A program made the position numbers and the translations under genes. A model generated the notes under the pieces. That model saw only the letters and a list, made by a program, of their open reading frames with translations, did no database searches and was not told the DNA's origin. Positions 17,733 through 26,782 of a stretch of DNA of 60,226 bases are shown piece by piece. The stretch covers positions 1 through 60,226 of the forward strand of contig JADGPS010000008.1 in NCBI GenBank assembly GCA_017882285.1. The letters are read 5' to 3'. Position 1 is the first letter of the stretch. Each line of letters starts with the position of its first letter. Source of the DNA: Paludibacter sp. Its GTDB lineage: Bacteria; Bacteroidota; Bacteroidia; Bacteroidales; Paludibacteraceae.

Positions 17733-20000
17733 ATGACTAAAAAAGCTATACTTTTGACACTTTCTGCCTTTCTATATTTAATAGGATATTTTCCCGTATA
17801 TGCTGTTAAAGCATATCCTTTTCCGGTTAGCATAACTCAACCGGACGGGACACAACTGACAATTTTGTTACAAGGCGATGAATGGCATCATTTTAAAACC
17901 AGCGAAGACGGGTATTTGCTGAAAGAAAATACTAAAGGTTTCCTGACTTATGCCACTGTTAATTCTGCTGGAGCTGTTGTTGAAAGTAATTTTATTGCTA
18001 AAAATGCTGCTAATCGCACAATCACTGAAATTCAGTTTTTGAAAACTATAAATAAATCGGCGGTCGTTCAGAGTGTTAAATCAGTTCCACACAGGAGCAA
18101 AGGATTGGTATCAGGATCATTACCGCAAAAGGCGTATCCTTTGTTAGGTTCTCCAAAATCGTTGGTTATCCTGGTGAATTTTACCGATACAAGCTTTGTA
18201 ACTTCTTCGCCGCTGATTGCTTATACCAATTTATTAAATCAAGATAGGTATAGTGCCAATGGCGGAACCGGTTCGGCTCGCGATTATTTTATGGCAAGTT
18301 CGTATGGCAAGTTCGCACCCACTTTCGATGTGTTTGGTCCGGTTAATTTACCACATACTATGGCTTATTATGGTGCAAATGATGCAAATGGAAACGATGT
18401 TAATCCGGTGCAAATGATTGTTGATGCGTGTACATTGGCCAATGCCGCGGGCGTGGATTTTTCTCAATACGATGCCGACAACAATGGAATTATAGACAAC
18501 GTATTCGTTTATTATGCCGGTTATAATGAAGCCGAACACGGTCCAGCAAATTCAATTTGGCCTCACAGTTGGGACATTCAGGTTGGATACAATTATTCCG
18601 GCACCAAAGCTTCCATTACTTTTAACGGAAAGTTATTACAACATTATGCATGCACATCTGAGCTAAGAGGAAATACAGGCACCAACATGTGTGGCATAGG
18701 AACTTTTTGTCATGAATTTGGACATGTATTAGGACTTCCGGATTATTACGACACTTCAGGAACTCAAACTCACACTTTAGATTATTGGGATATTATGGAT
18801 GCCGGTGCTTACAATAATATCGGTCGCACTCCACCAACATATTCCGTTTATGAACGTTTTTTTCTGAATTATTTAACTCCGCAACAAGTAAATACAACAA
18901 ACAATTTGACTTTGCTGCCAATTTATCAAGGAACAACACAACCGCTAAACACGACTAATCAGGCATTTTTATTTTCGGCAACAACCCACAATTTAAATGG
19001 TGCAAGTCCAAGTCCTCCTGAATTTTTTATGGTTGAATATCGTAAAAAAACTGGTTGGGATACGTATTTGCCTGCTGAAGGTATGTGCGTTTGGCATATT
19101 GATTACGATCAAACTGCTTGGACTGATAATGTGCCTAATAATTACACCGGAACGACTCAAACAGCTGCCAGTCACATGCGGGTTTACTTAGTTCCACCTT
19201 CAGGTGTTGGAACTACTCCACCAACAACTGCCTTTACTTCAGGGTCAGTAACCCCAACAACCTGGTCAGGAATTGATATTAATCGTGCAATTACCAATAT
19301 TACTAAAACGACAAGTAATATTACCTTTAATTTTATGGCTCCAAAAATGTCGACTACAGGCAGTTTTACTGATTTTTCAACTACTTTGGGAGCTACTTCA
19401 ACAACTCAAAGTCTCAACGTTTCAGCATTAAATTTAACGGGAAATTTAAGTGTGACTTTGCAAAACAGCACTAATTTCGATATTAAACTTTCAACCGATG
19501 CTAGTTGGAGTAAAAGTTTAAGTTTAATACCAGTCTCAGGAAGTGTTACTGCAACTATACAAGTTCGTCTTAATCCAAAAGTAACAGGATATTTGACTGA
19601 TCAACTTAATATTTCGGGCTCAGGTTTAACAACAATAAACTTTAACTTGAGTGGTACAGTTACGATCGGACCTAATTCACCGGTAATTTTTGCAGGTAAA
19701 ATTGATAACACTTTAGCATTTTCAGCTACGAAAGTAAATACGACTAATACAAAAACAATCAATCTCAAATCAACTGACTTAAATAACAATTTGAATTTGG
19801 TAATTACAGGAGCAAATGCTGCCATGTTTAATGTTTCAATTAGCTCAGTTGCCAAAGACATAGCAAATGGTATAACCGGAACAAATATTACAATAAGTTA
19901 TATGCCAACTTCAACCGGAAGTCATAGCGCAACACTAACAATATCAGGTGGCGGACTTAATCCAAGCAAAGTAATTACGCTGAGTGGTATCGGATTGTAA
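17733..20000 (+). CDS. Secreted M6-family metalloprotease (immune inhibitor A-like)
   Basis: 755 residues with a signal peptide (about 1-25). The catalytic domain (about 130-420) holds the zinc motif HEFGH (327-331) extended to LGLPDYYD, the M6 signature, and a later 'DIMDAGAY' Met-turn-like segment. The C-terminal ~210 residues are two Ser/Thr/Asn-rich beta-sandwich modules, each ending in an L-S-G-x-G/V pattern. The protein stops in such a module (VITLSGIGL) and I do not see a normal T9SS sorting domain, so it may be periplasmic, use another route, or have lost its tail. It stands alone with a strong terminator downstream. Confidence 0.9.
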   Translation: MTKKAILLTLSAFLYLIGYFPVYAVKAYPFPVSITQPDGTQLTILLQGDEWHHFKTSEDGYLLKENTKGFLTYATVNSAGAVVESNFIAKNAANRTITEIQFLKTINKSAVVQSVKSVPHRSKGLVSGSLPQKAYPLLGSPKSLVILVNFTDTSFVTSSPLIAYTNLLNQDRYSANGGTGSARDYFMASSYGKFAPTFDVFGPVNLPHTMAYYGANDANGNDVNPVQMIVDACTLANAAGVDFSQYDADNNGIIDNVFVYYAGYNEAEHGPANSIWPHSWDIQVGYNYSGTKASITFNGKLLQHYACTSELRGNTGTNMCGIGTFCHEFGHVLGLPDYYDTSGTQTHTLDYWDIMDAGAYNNIGRTPPTYSVYERFFLNYLTPQQVNTTNNLTLLPIYQGTTQPLNTTNQAFLFSATTHNLNGASPSPPEFFMVEYRKKTGWDTYLPAEGMCVWHIDYDQTAWTDNVPNNYTGTTQTAASHMRVYLVPPSGVGTTPPTTAFTSGSVTPTTWSGIDINRAITNITKTTSNITFNFMAPKMSTTGSFTDFSTTLGATSTTQSLNVSALNLTGNLSVTLQNSTNFDIKLSTDASWSKSLSLIPVSGSVTATIQVRLNPKVTGYLTDQLNISGSGLTTINFNLSGTVTIGPNSPVIFAGKIDNTLAFSATKVNTTNTKTINLKSTDLNNNLNLVITGANAAMFNVSISSVAKDIANGITGTNITISYMPTSTGSHSATLTISGGGLNPSKVITLSGIGL

Positions 20001-20019
20001 GAACTCAACTCTTAACATA

Positions 20020-20056
20020 AAAGAGGCTGTCATGTTTAGACAGCCTCTTTTGTGTT
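20020..20056 (+). terminator. Rho-independent terminator after the M6 protease gene
   Basis: Perfect 12-bp stem AAAGAGGCTGTC (20020-20031) with GACAGCCTCTTT (20039-20050), then TGTGTTTTG. Confidence 0.88.
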
Positions 20057-20105
20057 TTGTAGTTGTTTGTGCAAATCTGTTTACTAATCTGCACAAGTCA
20101 TTCTA

Positions 20106-20306
20106 TTAAGTCAGGCGGCTTACGAATAATTCGCCTTCAACTTCGTTGAATTTTACTTTTCCTTCGCGTGCTAACCAGCCTAGAGCTAAGTTCAAATCTT
20201 TTTCTGTTAGTTTGGTTACTTGTTTAACAATTTTAACGTTTGATTCACCGCCCTCTAAAGCTGTCCAAATTAAACCTGCATTGATACCAATTTTTTCTAT
20301 AAACAT
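20106..20306 (-). CDS. Small winged-helix protein (PF10771-like)
   Basis: 66 residues forming one winged helix-turn-helix. It begins MFIEKIGINAGLIWTALEGG; the middle KLTEKDLNLALGWLAREGKV looks like the recognition helix and wing. This family is conserved in Bacteroidota as a stand-alone small protein with no assigned function. It may be a DNA-binding factor, but no effector domain exists. TACTTTTG on the minus strand at 20351-20358 is a likely -7 promoter box. It is monocistronic, between the protease gene (convergent) and the acyl-CoA synthetase gene. Confidence 0.85.
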   Translation of the reverse strand: MFIEKIGINAGLIWTALEGGESNVKIVKQVTKLTEKDLNLALGWLAREGKVKFNEVEGELFVSRLT

Positions 20307-20350
20307 AATGATTTGGTTTAAAAGTTAGTTTTATCATAACAATTTCGGCG

Positions 20351-20358
20351 CAAAAGTA
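20351..20358 (-). promoter_or_regulatory. -7 element for the winged-helix gene
   Basis: TACTTTTG on the minus strand, 44 bp before the start codon; no -33 element at normal spacing. Confidence 0.45.
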
Positions 20359-20445
20359 CAAAAAATATATTATAAAACATAATAATGACAAAAAAGATTT
20401 TTTATTCCAAAATTCATTGGTTATTCATTATAAATTCTCCGGTTT

Positions 20446-22257
20446 TTAGAAAGCACTATTCGCGTACATTTCATCAATAAGTGTTTTGTATTTTTGCATG
20501 ATTACAGCACGACGGATTTTCAACGTATTTGTAAGTTCACCCGTTTCTATGGCAAAACCTTTTCGAATGAGAGTGAATTTTTTTATCTGTTCATAATTAG
20601 CCATGTCTTTTTGCAGCTCAACTATACGATTTTGTATTAAAACGTATATTTCAGGCGATTTCAGTAAGTCATCAACGTCATCATAATTAATTTTATTCTT
20701 TTTGGCGTAAACTTCCAAAGCAGGAATCGAAGGTGCAATAATTGCTGTAACATAATTACGTTCATCACCAATAACAGCCACTTGTTCAATATATTTATCC
20801 ACTCCAAGCCTTGTTTCAATTTCCTGAGGCGCTATGTATTTACCATTCGAAGTTTTAAATAAATCTTTGATGCGCTCAGTCATTATAACTGCATTGTCTT
20901 TGATATAACCTGCATCGCCTGTTTTAAACCAACCATCTTCAGTGAATGCTGCAGCAGTGGCTTCAGGATTATTGTAATAGCCGGGGAAAATTGTTTTTCC
21001 TTTGAGTTGAATTTCACTTTCTTCGCCAATTCTGACTTTTAAATCGGGCATAATAGTTCCAACTGTTCCGACTTCATAACCCTCATAATCAAAACAAGTT
21101 ACAGTTGCAGTACTTTCAGTTAAGCCATAACCATAAATAATGGGAATACCAATACTTTTGAAAAAAACCAAAATTTCGTCGGAAAGTTTTGCACCTGCAA
21201 CCGGAAGCATATTGGCATTTTCAATTCCCAGTGTTTGTTTTACTTTCGAAAATATCAGTTTGTCGGCGATTTGATATTTTAATTGCAGGAAAACATCTGG
21301 CTTCTTGCCAACGCGAAGATAATCAATATTATACTTATATCCGGTTGCAATTGCCCAAGTAACAATTCCTTTCATTAGAGGGGAAAATTTTAAGATATTT
21401 TCCTGAACTCCGGTATATACTTTTTCCCAAAAACGTGGCACAGCACACATAAGAGTCGGGTGAACATCTTTGATCGTTTTTTGAATTTCAGTCGGATTCT
21501 GATTAATATAAATGGTAACCCCCCTGAAAAGACAGAAATAACTCCAGGTACGTTCGAAAACATGTGAAAGTGGCAGGAAGGCAATGGATACATCTTTGTC
21601 GGTTATACTAGTCAGTCTCAATGTATGAGTACGCATCGCTTCTCTAAAACAAGAATGTGGCAACATTACTCCTTTAGGGTTTCCGGTGGTTCCCGAAGTA
21701 TAGAGAATGCAGGATATATCTTTTCCAACAGCCTCGTTTTGACGTTGTTGCACTTCAAAGTGTTTAGTTGATTTTTCCCCAATTTTCAATAAATCGGAAT
21801 AATACATGGTATGTTCTGTGTCAGTAAATACAACTTTTTTATCAAAAACGATGATTTTTTTTAGGAACTTAGAATCCTCCAACACTTCTTTGGCAACATT
21901 ATATTGCTGTTGATCACCCACAAAAATAATTTCTATTTCGGCATCGTTGACAATGTATTCAACTTGCGAAACTGTGGAAGTGGCATACATAGGTACCATC
22001 ACGGCTCTGATCGCAAATAAAGCAAAATCTACAATCAGATTTTCAGTCTTGTTTTGCGAGAATTGTGCAACTCGTTGTTGTTCTACTACGCCTAATTCAA
22101 CAATGGCTTTTGCCAGAGTTGATACCTGATTAGCCATTGCAACCCAGGAGATTTTGGTCCATTCATCATCGGAGCTGTCACGATGGCACAAAGCCGTTCT
22201 TTCTCCATATTTCTTCGCTTGAGCAAATACTAATTGAGCAAAATGAAGTTTTTCCAT
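20446..22257 (-). CDS. Long-chain fatty acid-CoA ligase (AMP-binding)
   Basis: 603 residues. The P-loop-like motif YTSGTTGNPKG (about 186-196), the YGLTES motif, GWFKTGDAG and the C-terminal 'KDLFKTSNGKYIAP' hinge with its lysine are all present, defining the adenylate-forming family. It activates long-chain fatty acids with ATP and CoA. It lacks a signal or membrane span and is probably membrane-associated in the cytoplasm. It lies just after the acpP-fabF-rnc genes on the same strand but has its own promoter-like sequence at 22300-22334. FadD/Faa-type assignment is firm; chain-length preference is unknown. Confidence 0.94.
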   Translation of the reverse strand: MEKLHFAQLVFAQAKKYGERTALCHRDSSDDEWTKISWVAMANQVSTLAKAIVELGVVEQQRVAQFSQNKTENLIVDFALFAIRAVMVPMYATSTVSQVEYIVNDAEIEIIFVGDQQQYNVAKEVLEDSKFLKKIIVFDKKVVFTDTEHTMYYSDLLKIGEKSTKHFEVQQRQNEAVGKDISCILYTSGTTGNPKGVMLPHSCFREAMRTHTLRLTSITDKDVSIAFLPLSHVFERTWSYFCLFRGVTIYINQNPTEIQKTIKDVHPTLMCAVPRFWEKVYTGVQENILKFSPLMKGIVTWAIATGYKYNIDYLRVGKKPDVFLQLKYQIADKLIFSKVKQTLGIENANMLPVAGAKLSDEILVFFKSIGIPIIYGYGLTESTATVTCFDYEGYEVGTVGTIMPDLKVRIGEESEIQLKGKTIFPGYYNNPEATAAAFTEDGWFKTGDAGYIKDNAVIMTERIKDLFKTSNGKYIAPQEIETRLGVDKYIEQVAVIGDERNYVTAIIAPSIPALEVYAKKNKINYDDVDDLLKSPEIYVLIQNRIVELQKDMANYEQIKKFTLIRKGFAIETGELTNTLKIRRAVIMQKYKTLIDEMYANSAF

Positions 22258-22299
22258 AATTCATTATTTTTGTGATTTTTAAAAAGTATTTTCTGAATA

Positions 22300-22334
22300 C
22301 AAAGATAGATAAAAACATTCGAAAATTGCACAAA
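22300..22334 (-). promoter_or_regulatory. Promoter of the acyl-CoA ligase gene
   Basis: On the minus strand TTTG (22331-22334), 23 nt, then TATCTTTG (22300-22307), 43 bp before the start codon. Confidence 0.6.
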
Positions 22335-22381
22335 CCTGATTAAATTGTGCAATGTCAAAAATTTGTGAAGAAGATATTTTA

Positions 22382-23209
22382 TTATAAAACAACTGAATCT
22401 GTTGTTTGTTCCGAGTCTGCAGCAATATTTTCAGTGATTAGAGCTGTCTCTGATTTTAACTCTTCCAGAAAATCAGGATTGGTTTGGATATGCTCAAATG
22501 CGATATGAGATGCATTCTGTTGCGATTCCTTTTTACTTGCGCCAGTGGCTTCGCAAATCGTTTTTCCGCTAATGATAAGCCGTGATAGAAAAATGTGTTT
22601 GTTACTCTTGTTCGATATTTCGCTAACTAAAACAAATTCGTTTTCAAGTCGATTTTTTTGACACCATTCAATTAATTTTGATTTAAAATTCACCTCATTT
22701 TCAGCCACTTTGTCCAAATTTACAAAAGTGCGAATCAGCCGCTGTTCCACAAAGGTCTTGCATTGTTTGTAGCCGTAATCCAGATAAATAGCTCCCATCA
22801 ACGCTTCAAGTGCATTGCCGTAGATATTATTATTAGTATGCGTGTTGACGTACATGGTTACTTTGACTAGTTTGTCAAGACCAATTTCCACTGCAAGTTG
22901 ATTTAAAGAATCACGTTTTACAATTTTTGAACGGGTATTAGTAAGGAATCCTTCGCGTTCATCTTGGTAACGGCGATAGAGAATGTCGGTTACAACGGAA
23001 TTCAGCACTGCATCGCCAAGAAATTCAAGACGTTCATTACTCAGATTGTAACCGTTTTCGGTGGGGATAGATACTGACTTGTGGCGAACGGCCAGTTGGT
23101 AGTACTCAATCTTGTCGGGATAAAATCCCAACACTTTGTAAAACAACAAATAAGGCTCTTTCCGAGCATTCGAAAGGAGCCTTATTTTTCTTATAAGATT
23201 CTTAATCAC
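22382..23209 (-). CDS. rnc: Ribonuclease III
   Basis: 275 residues. The RNase III signature NERLEFLGDA (58-67) carries the acidic metal ligands, and a second acidic cluster is seen in GNALEALMGAIYLDYG. A double-stranded RNA-binding domain follows (about 175-245; ends 'GASKKESQQNASHIAFEH'). It cuts double-stranded RNA, including rRNA precursors. The gene starts 6 bp after fabF, so acpP-fabF-rnc is one operon, a gene order common in Bacteroidota. The ~25 residues after the dsRBD are Glu/Thr/Ser-rich and probably disordered. Confidence 0.97.
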   Translation of the reverse strand: MIKNLIRKIRLLSNARKEPYLLFYKVLGFYPDKIEYYQLAVRHKSVSIPTENGYNLSNERLEFLGDAVLNSVVTDILYRRYQDEREGFLTNTRSKIVKRDSLNQLAVEIGLDKLVKVTMYVNTHTNNNIYGNALEALMGAIYLDYGYKQCKTFVEQRLIRTFVNLDKVAENEVNFKSKLIEWCQKNRLENEFVLVSEISNKSNKHIFLSRLIISGKTICEATGASKKESQQNASHIAFEHIQTNPDFLEELKSETALITENIAADSEQTTDSVVL

Positions 23210-23215
23210 AAACTT

Positions 23216-24478
23216 TTATTTTGAGTATTTTTTTACTATTAAACTGGCATTGTGTCCTCCAAACCCGAAAGTGTTGGACAATGCGGCGTTTACTGTTCGT
23301 TTTTGAGCCTTATTAAAGGTGAAATTAAGATGGTAATCGATGTCGGGGTCTTCGTCTCCTTCGGTAAAGTTTATAGTTGGAGGAACTATATCGTTTACGA
23401 CCGACAAAACTGAAATAATAGCTTCAATAGCTCCTGCAGCACCTAATAAGTGACCAGTCATGGATTTAGTCGAACTGATATTGAGTTTATACGCATGTTC
23501 GCCGAAAACTTTCTTGATCGCTTTGGTTTCGGAGATGTCTCCTACCGGAGTAGATGTTCCGTGAACATTAATATAATCAATATCTTCTGTACTTAATCCG
23601 GCATCTTTCAATGCGCGTTTCATAGCCAATATTGCACCAAGACCTTCAGGGTGTGTAGCCGTCAAGTGATATGCATCGGCTGACATGCCGCCTCCAACAA
23701 CTTCGCAAAGAATATGGGCACCACGTGCAATAGCATGTTCCAGTTCTTCAAGAACCAAACATCCTGCTCCTTCACCCATTACAAAGCCATCGCGGCTTTT
23801 GCTGAAAGGACGTGAAGCTTTTGTTGGTTCATCATTGCGTGTTGACAAAGCTGTCATTGCATTAAAACCACCTACACCACCCGGTGTAATAGCAGCTTCG
23901 GCACCACCTGCCAGAATCATATTGGCTTTTCCCAATCGGATATTATTAAATGCATCGATAATGGCATTCGTTGAAGAAGCACAAGCCGAAGCGGTAGAAT
24001 AATTAGGCCCGCGGAAACCATACAGGATGGAAATCTGACCTGCAGCAATATCCGAAATCATTTTTGGAATGAAGAACGGATTAAACTTAGGCCCTTGTTC
24101 TTTGTTTGTATAATAGTATGCAATTTCTTGTTCAAAAGTTTGAATACCGCCAATACCTGCAGCAAAAATAACTCCTACTTCGTCTTTATCAATTTTTTCT
24201 AAATCTACCCCACAGTTATCGATGGCTTCCTTTGCAGCTGCAATAGCATACTGCGCGTAAATATCCAGCTTGCGCGCTTCTTTACGGTCGAAATATTTCG
24301 AAGGATCGAAATCTTTTACCTCGCAGGCAAATTTGGTTTTAAATTGAGAAGCATCGAAATGAGTAATAGGTCCGGCTCCGCTAACGCCATGTTGGATATT
24401 CTCCCACAATTCTGGAACAGAACATCCTAATGGCGAGATAGCACCTAAACCTGTTACTACAACTCTTTTCAATTCCAT
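23216..24478 (-). CDS. fabF: Beta-ketoacyl-ACP synthase II
   Basis: 420 residues, normal for KAS II. The nucleophile Cys166 lies in TASACASS. The two active-site histidines are His306 (NVHGTSTPVGD) and His343 (MTGHLLGAAGA), with Lys338 nearby. It condenses malonyl-ACP with acyl-ACP in type II fatty acid elongation. It lies 22 bp downstream of acpP and 6 bp upstream of rnc. Confidence 0.98.
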   Translation of the reverse strand: MELKRVVVTGLGAISPLGCSVPELWENIQHGVSGAGPITHFDASQFKTKFACEVKDFDPSKYFDRKEARKLDIYAQYAIAAAKEAIDNCGVDLEKIDKDEVGVIFAAGIGGIQTFEQEIAYYYTNKEQGPKFNPFFIPKMISDIAAGQISILYGFRGPNYSTASACASSTNAIIDAFNNIRLGKANMILAGGAEAAITPGGVGGFNAMTALSTRNDEPTKASRPFSKSRDGFVMGEGAGCLVLEELEHAIARGAHILCEVVGGGMSADAYHLTATHPEGLGAILAMKRALKDAGLSTEDIDYINVHGTSTPVGDISETKAIKKVFGEHAYKLNISSTKSMTGHLLGAAGAIEAIISVLSVVNDIVPPTINFTEGDEDPDIDYHLNFTFNKAQKRTVNAALSNTFGFGGHNASLIVKKYSK

Positions 24479-24500
24479 AATAAATTATTGTGGAATAAGA

Positions 24501-24737
24501 TTATTTTTGTAAAGCTTCGATATGAGCGATAGCGTCGCCTACAGTAGAAATTTTTTCTGCTTGTTCGTCCGGAATAGAAATACCAAATTCTTTTTCGAAT
24601 TCCATAATCAATTCTACAGTATCCAATGAATCTGCACCAAGGTCATTTGTAAAACTTGCAGTTGCTACTACATCTGATTCTTCTACGCCTAATTTGTCTA
24701 CAATAATGGCTTTTACTTTAGCTTCTACTTCTGACAT
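24501..24737 (-). CDS. acpP: Acyl carrier protein
   Basis: 78 residues from the ATG at 24737 ([18 protein letters not shown]). The longer frame up to 24800 has an atypical hydrophobic extension and no family support. Ser37 in [10 protein letters not shown] receives the 4'-phosphopantetheine arm. The protein is acidic, as ACPs are. It carries growing acyl chains for FabF, encoded just downstream. It is divergent from purN, sharing a ~150-bp promoter region; a weak TTTCTTTG box lies on the minus strand near 24790. Confidence 0.98.
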   Translation of the reverse strand: MSEVEAKVKAIIVDKLGVEESDVVATASFTNDLGADSLDTVELIMEFEKEFGISIPDEQAEKISTVGDAIAHIEALQK

Positions 24738-24840
24738 AATTTTTGTTTTTAAGTTTATAAATAGAAATTGTTTTATAATTTTGAGGTGCAAAGAAAACAC
24801 ATTTTATCGACATAACCTCATTTTTCAAGAAAAAAAATGT

Positions 24841-24848
24841 TATTTTTG
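24841..24848 (+). promoter_or_regulatory. -7 element of the purN promoter
   Basis: TATTTTTG, 40 bp before the purN ATG. Confidence 0.5.
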
Positions 24849-24888
24849 CACAAAAATCTTACAATTGTGCAAGTATAAACCCATTTCA

Positions 24889-25455
24889 ATGCCTTTAAAG
24901 ATAGCACTTTTTGCCTCCGGTTCCGGCTCAAATGCGGAAAATATTATTCAATATTTTTCACATAGTACAACATTCCTTTTCCCAGTTATAATTTCCAATA
25001 AATCGGATGCCTTTGTTCATGAACGTGCCAAGACATTTCAGATTCCATCTGTCACTTTTTCGCGCGAAGATTTCTCTAAAGGAGATGAAATTCTTGGCTT
25101 ATTGAAAGAATATAATATTGATTGTATTGTGTTGGCGGGATTTTTACTTAAAGTCCCGGAAGTGCTGCTTCAAGCTTTCCCCAATAAAATTATCAATATT
25201 CATCCGGCTTTGCTCCCCAAATTCGGAGGGAAAGGAATGTACGGTCATTATGTTCATGAGGCAATAGCAGCAGCAGGTGAAACTGAATCAGGCATTACCA
25301 TTCATTATGTAAATAGTAATTACGACGAAGGGGATATCATTTTTCAGGCAAAATGCCGTATTTTACCTTCCGACACACCCGATATGATTGCCGAAAAAGT
25401 TCATAAACTTGAATATGAATATTTTCCGAGAGTGATTGCTGAACTTTGGAGGTAA
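24889..25455 (+). CDS. purN: Phosphoribosylglycinamide formyltransferase
   Basis: 188 residues from ATG 24889 (MPLKIALFASGSGSN); in-frame codons upstream run through the acpP promoter and are not family-like. The phosphate-binding SGSGSN loop (10-15), catalytic Asn103 and His105 in INIHPALLP, and Asp146 in NYDEGD are present. The enzyme transfers a formyl group from 10-formyl-THF to GAR in purine synthesis. The pair of divergent purN and acpP-fabF is a conserved Bacteroidota arrangement. Confidence 0.97.
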   Translation: MPLKIALFASGSGSNAENIIQYFSHSTTFLFPVIISNKSDAFVHERAKTFQIPSVTFSREDFSKGDEILGLLKEYNIDCIVLAGFLLKVPEVLLQAFPNKIINIHPALLPKFGGKGMYGHYVHEAIAAAGETESGITIHYVNSNYDEGDIIFQAKCRILPSDTPDMIAEKVHKLEYEYFPRVIAELWR

Positions 25456-25517
25456 TACGTTCTTGTTCTGTTTTTCAGTGTCGTTGATTTTGAGTTTTTA
25501 GCTTCGACTTTTTGTCG

Positions 25518-25561
25518 TACCTTTGCACTCCGAAGATGTTGAGCTGTTTATCACACTCAAC
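25518..25561 (+). promoter_or_regulatory. ychF promoter -7 box and leader hairpin
   Basis: TACCTTTG (25518-25525) is a good -7 box. The leader then holds GTTGAG (25538-25543) and CTCAAC (25556-25561) as an inverted repeat, followed by a T-rich stretch before the ATG at 25603. Confidence 0.45.
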
Positions 25562-25602
25562 TTTTCTAACTTTTTATCTTTCAACTTTCAAACTTAAATA
25601 AC

Positions 25603-26703
25603 ATGGCTCTTCAATGTGGTATCGTGGGGTTGCCCAATGTTGGTAAATCTACTTTATTCAACTGTCTTTCAACTGCTAAAGCACAGGCGGCAAACTTCCC
25701 TTTTTGTACAATAGAACCCAATGTAGGTGTTATCACTGTACCCGACGAACGACTGAATAAATTAGCCGAACTGGTTCATCCGCATCGTATTATTCCAACT
25801 TCAGTTGAAATTGTTGACATTGCCGGATTGGTAAAAGGTGCCAGCAAAGGTGAAGGATTGGGAAATAAATTTTTGGCAAACATTCGCGAAACAAACGCAA
25901 TTTTGCATGTCTTGCGTTGCTTTGACAACGATAATGTAACTCATGTAGATGGAAGTATAAACCCGGTTCGCGACAAAGAAATTGTTGATACAGAATTGCA
26001 GTTGAAAGACCTTGAAACAGTAGAAAGTCGAATCAATAAAGTGCAAAAACAAGCCCAAACCGGAGGTGATAAACAAGCCCAATCCATTTATGATATTCTG
26101 GTTAAATATCGCGCCGCTTTATTACAAGGAAAGTCGGCAAGAACAGTGAAATTGGATCCTTTAAATAAAAAACTGGTAAAAGATTTATATTTGCTTACCG
26201 ACAAACCCGTGATGTATATTTGCAACGTGGATGAAGCTTCGGCTAAGAGTGGAAATGGGTATGTAGATGCACTACGTGAATCGGTAAAAGAAGAAAATGC
26301 CGAAATTTTGGTGGTTGCAGCTGCTACCGAAGCCGATATTGCCGAATTGGAAACTTACGAAGAACGTCAAATGTTTTTGGAAGAAGCAGGGTTAATTGAA
26401 TCCGGCGTTACACGTTTAATCAGAGCGGCTTATCACTTATTAGACCTTCAAACTTATTTCACTGCCGGTTTGCCGGAAGTTCGTGCCTGGACTTTTGAAA
26501 AAGGTTGGAAAGCCCCGCAATGTGCCGGTGTAATTCATACCGATTTTGAAAAAGGATTTATCCGTGCGGAAGTAATTAAATACCAAGATTACATCGTTTT
26601 AGGGTCGGAGGCCGCTTGTAAAGAAGCCGGTAAAATGAACGTAGAAGGGAAAGAATATGTGGTGCATGATGGTGATATTATGCATTTTAGGTTTAATGTT
26701 TAA
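25603..26703 (+). CDS. ychF: Ribosome-binding GTPase/ATPase YchF
   Basis: 366 residues, the usual length. The G1 loop GLPNVGKS (9-16), a G3-like DIAGLVKGASKGEGLG segment and the C-terminal TGS domain (about 280-364, 'LLDLQTYFTAGLPEVRAWTF') mark YchF/OLA1. The family is a TRAFAC GTPase that hydrolyses ATP; a changed G4 motif (CNVDEAS) fits this. It binds ribosomes and is linked to oxidative-stress responses. A dyad ACAATTCCTA (26714-26723)/TAGGAATTGT (26744-26753) follows the stop but has no T run. Confidence 0.97.
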   Translation: MALQCGIVGLPNVGKSTLFNCLSTAKAQAANFPFCTIEPNVGVITVPDERLNKLAELVHPHRIIPTSVEIVDIAGLVKGASKGEGLGNKFLANIRETNAILHVLRCFDNDNVTHVDGSINPVRDKEIVDTELQLKDLETVESRINKVQKQAQTGGDKQAQSIYDILVKYRAALLQGKSARTVKLDPLNKKLVKDLYLLTDKPVMYICNVDEASAKSGNGYVDALRESVKEENAEILVVAAATEADIAELETYEERQMFLEEAGLIESGVTRLIRAAYHLLDLQTYFTAGLPEVRAWTFEKGWKAPQCAGVIHTDFEKGFIRAEVIKYQDYIVLGSEAACKEAGKMNVEGKEYVVHDGDIMHFRFNV

Positions 26704-26782
26704 TCACTAAACAACAATTCCTAAAAAACCAGTAAAGATTTTCTAGGAATTGTCATTGGAATTTCAATATTTGTGAATCAAA

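Noticed and set aside
26714-26753. Dyad ACAATTCCTA/TAGGAATTGT after ychF as a terminator
   Set aside because: The 20-nt loop and missing T run make termination doubtful; mentioned only in the ychF entry.
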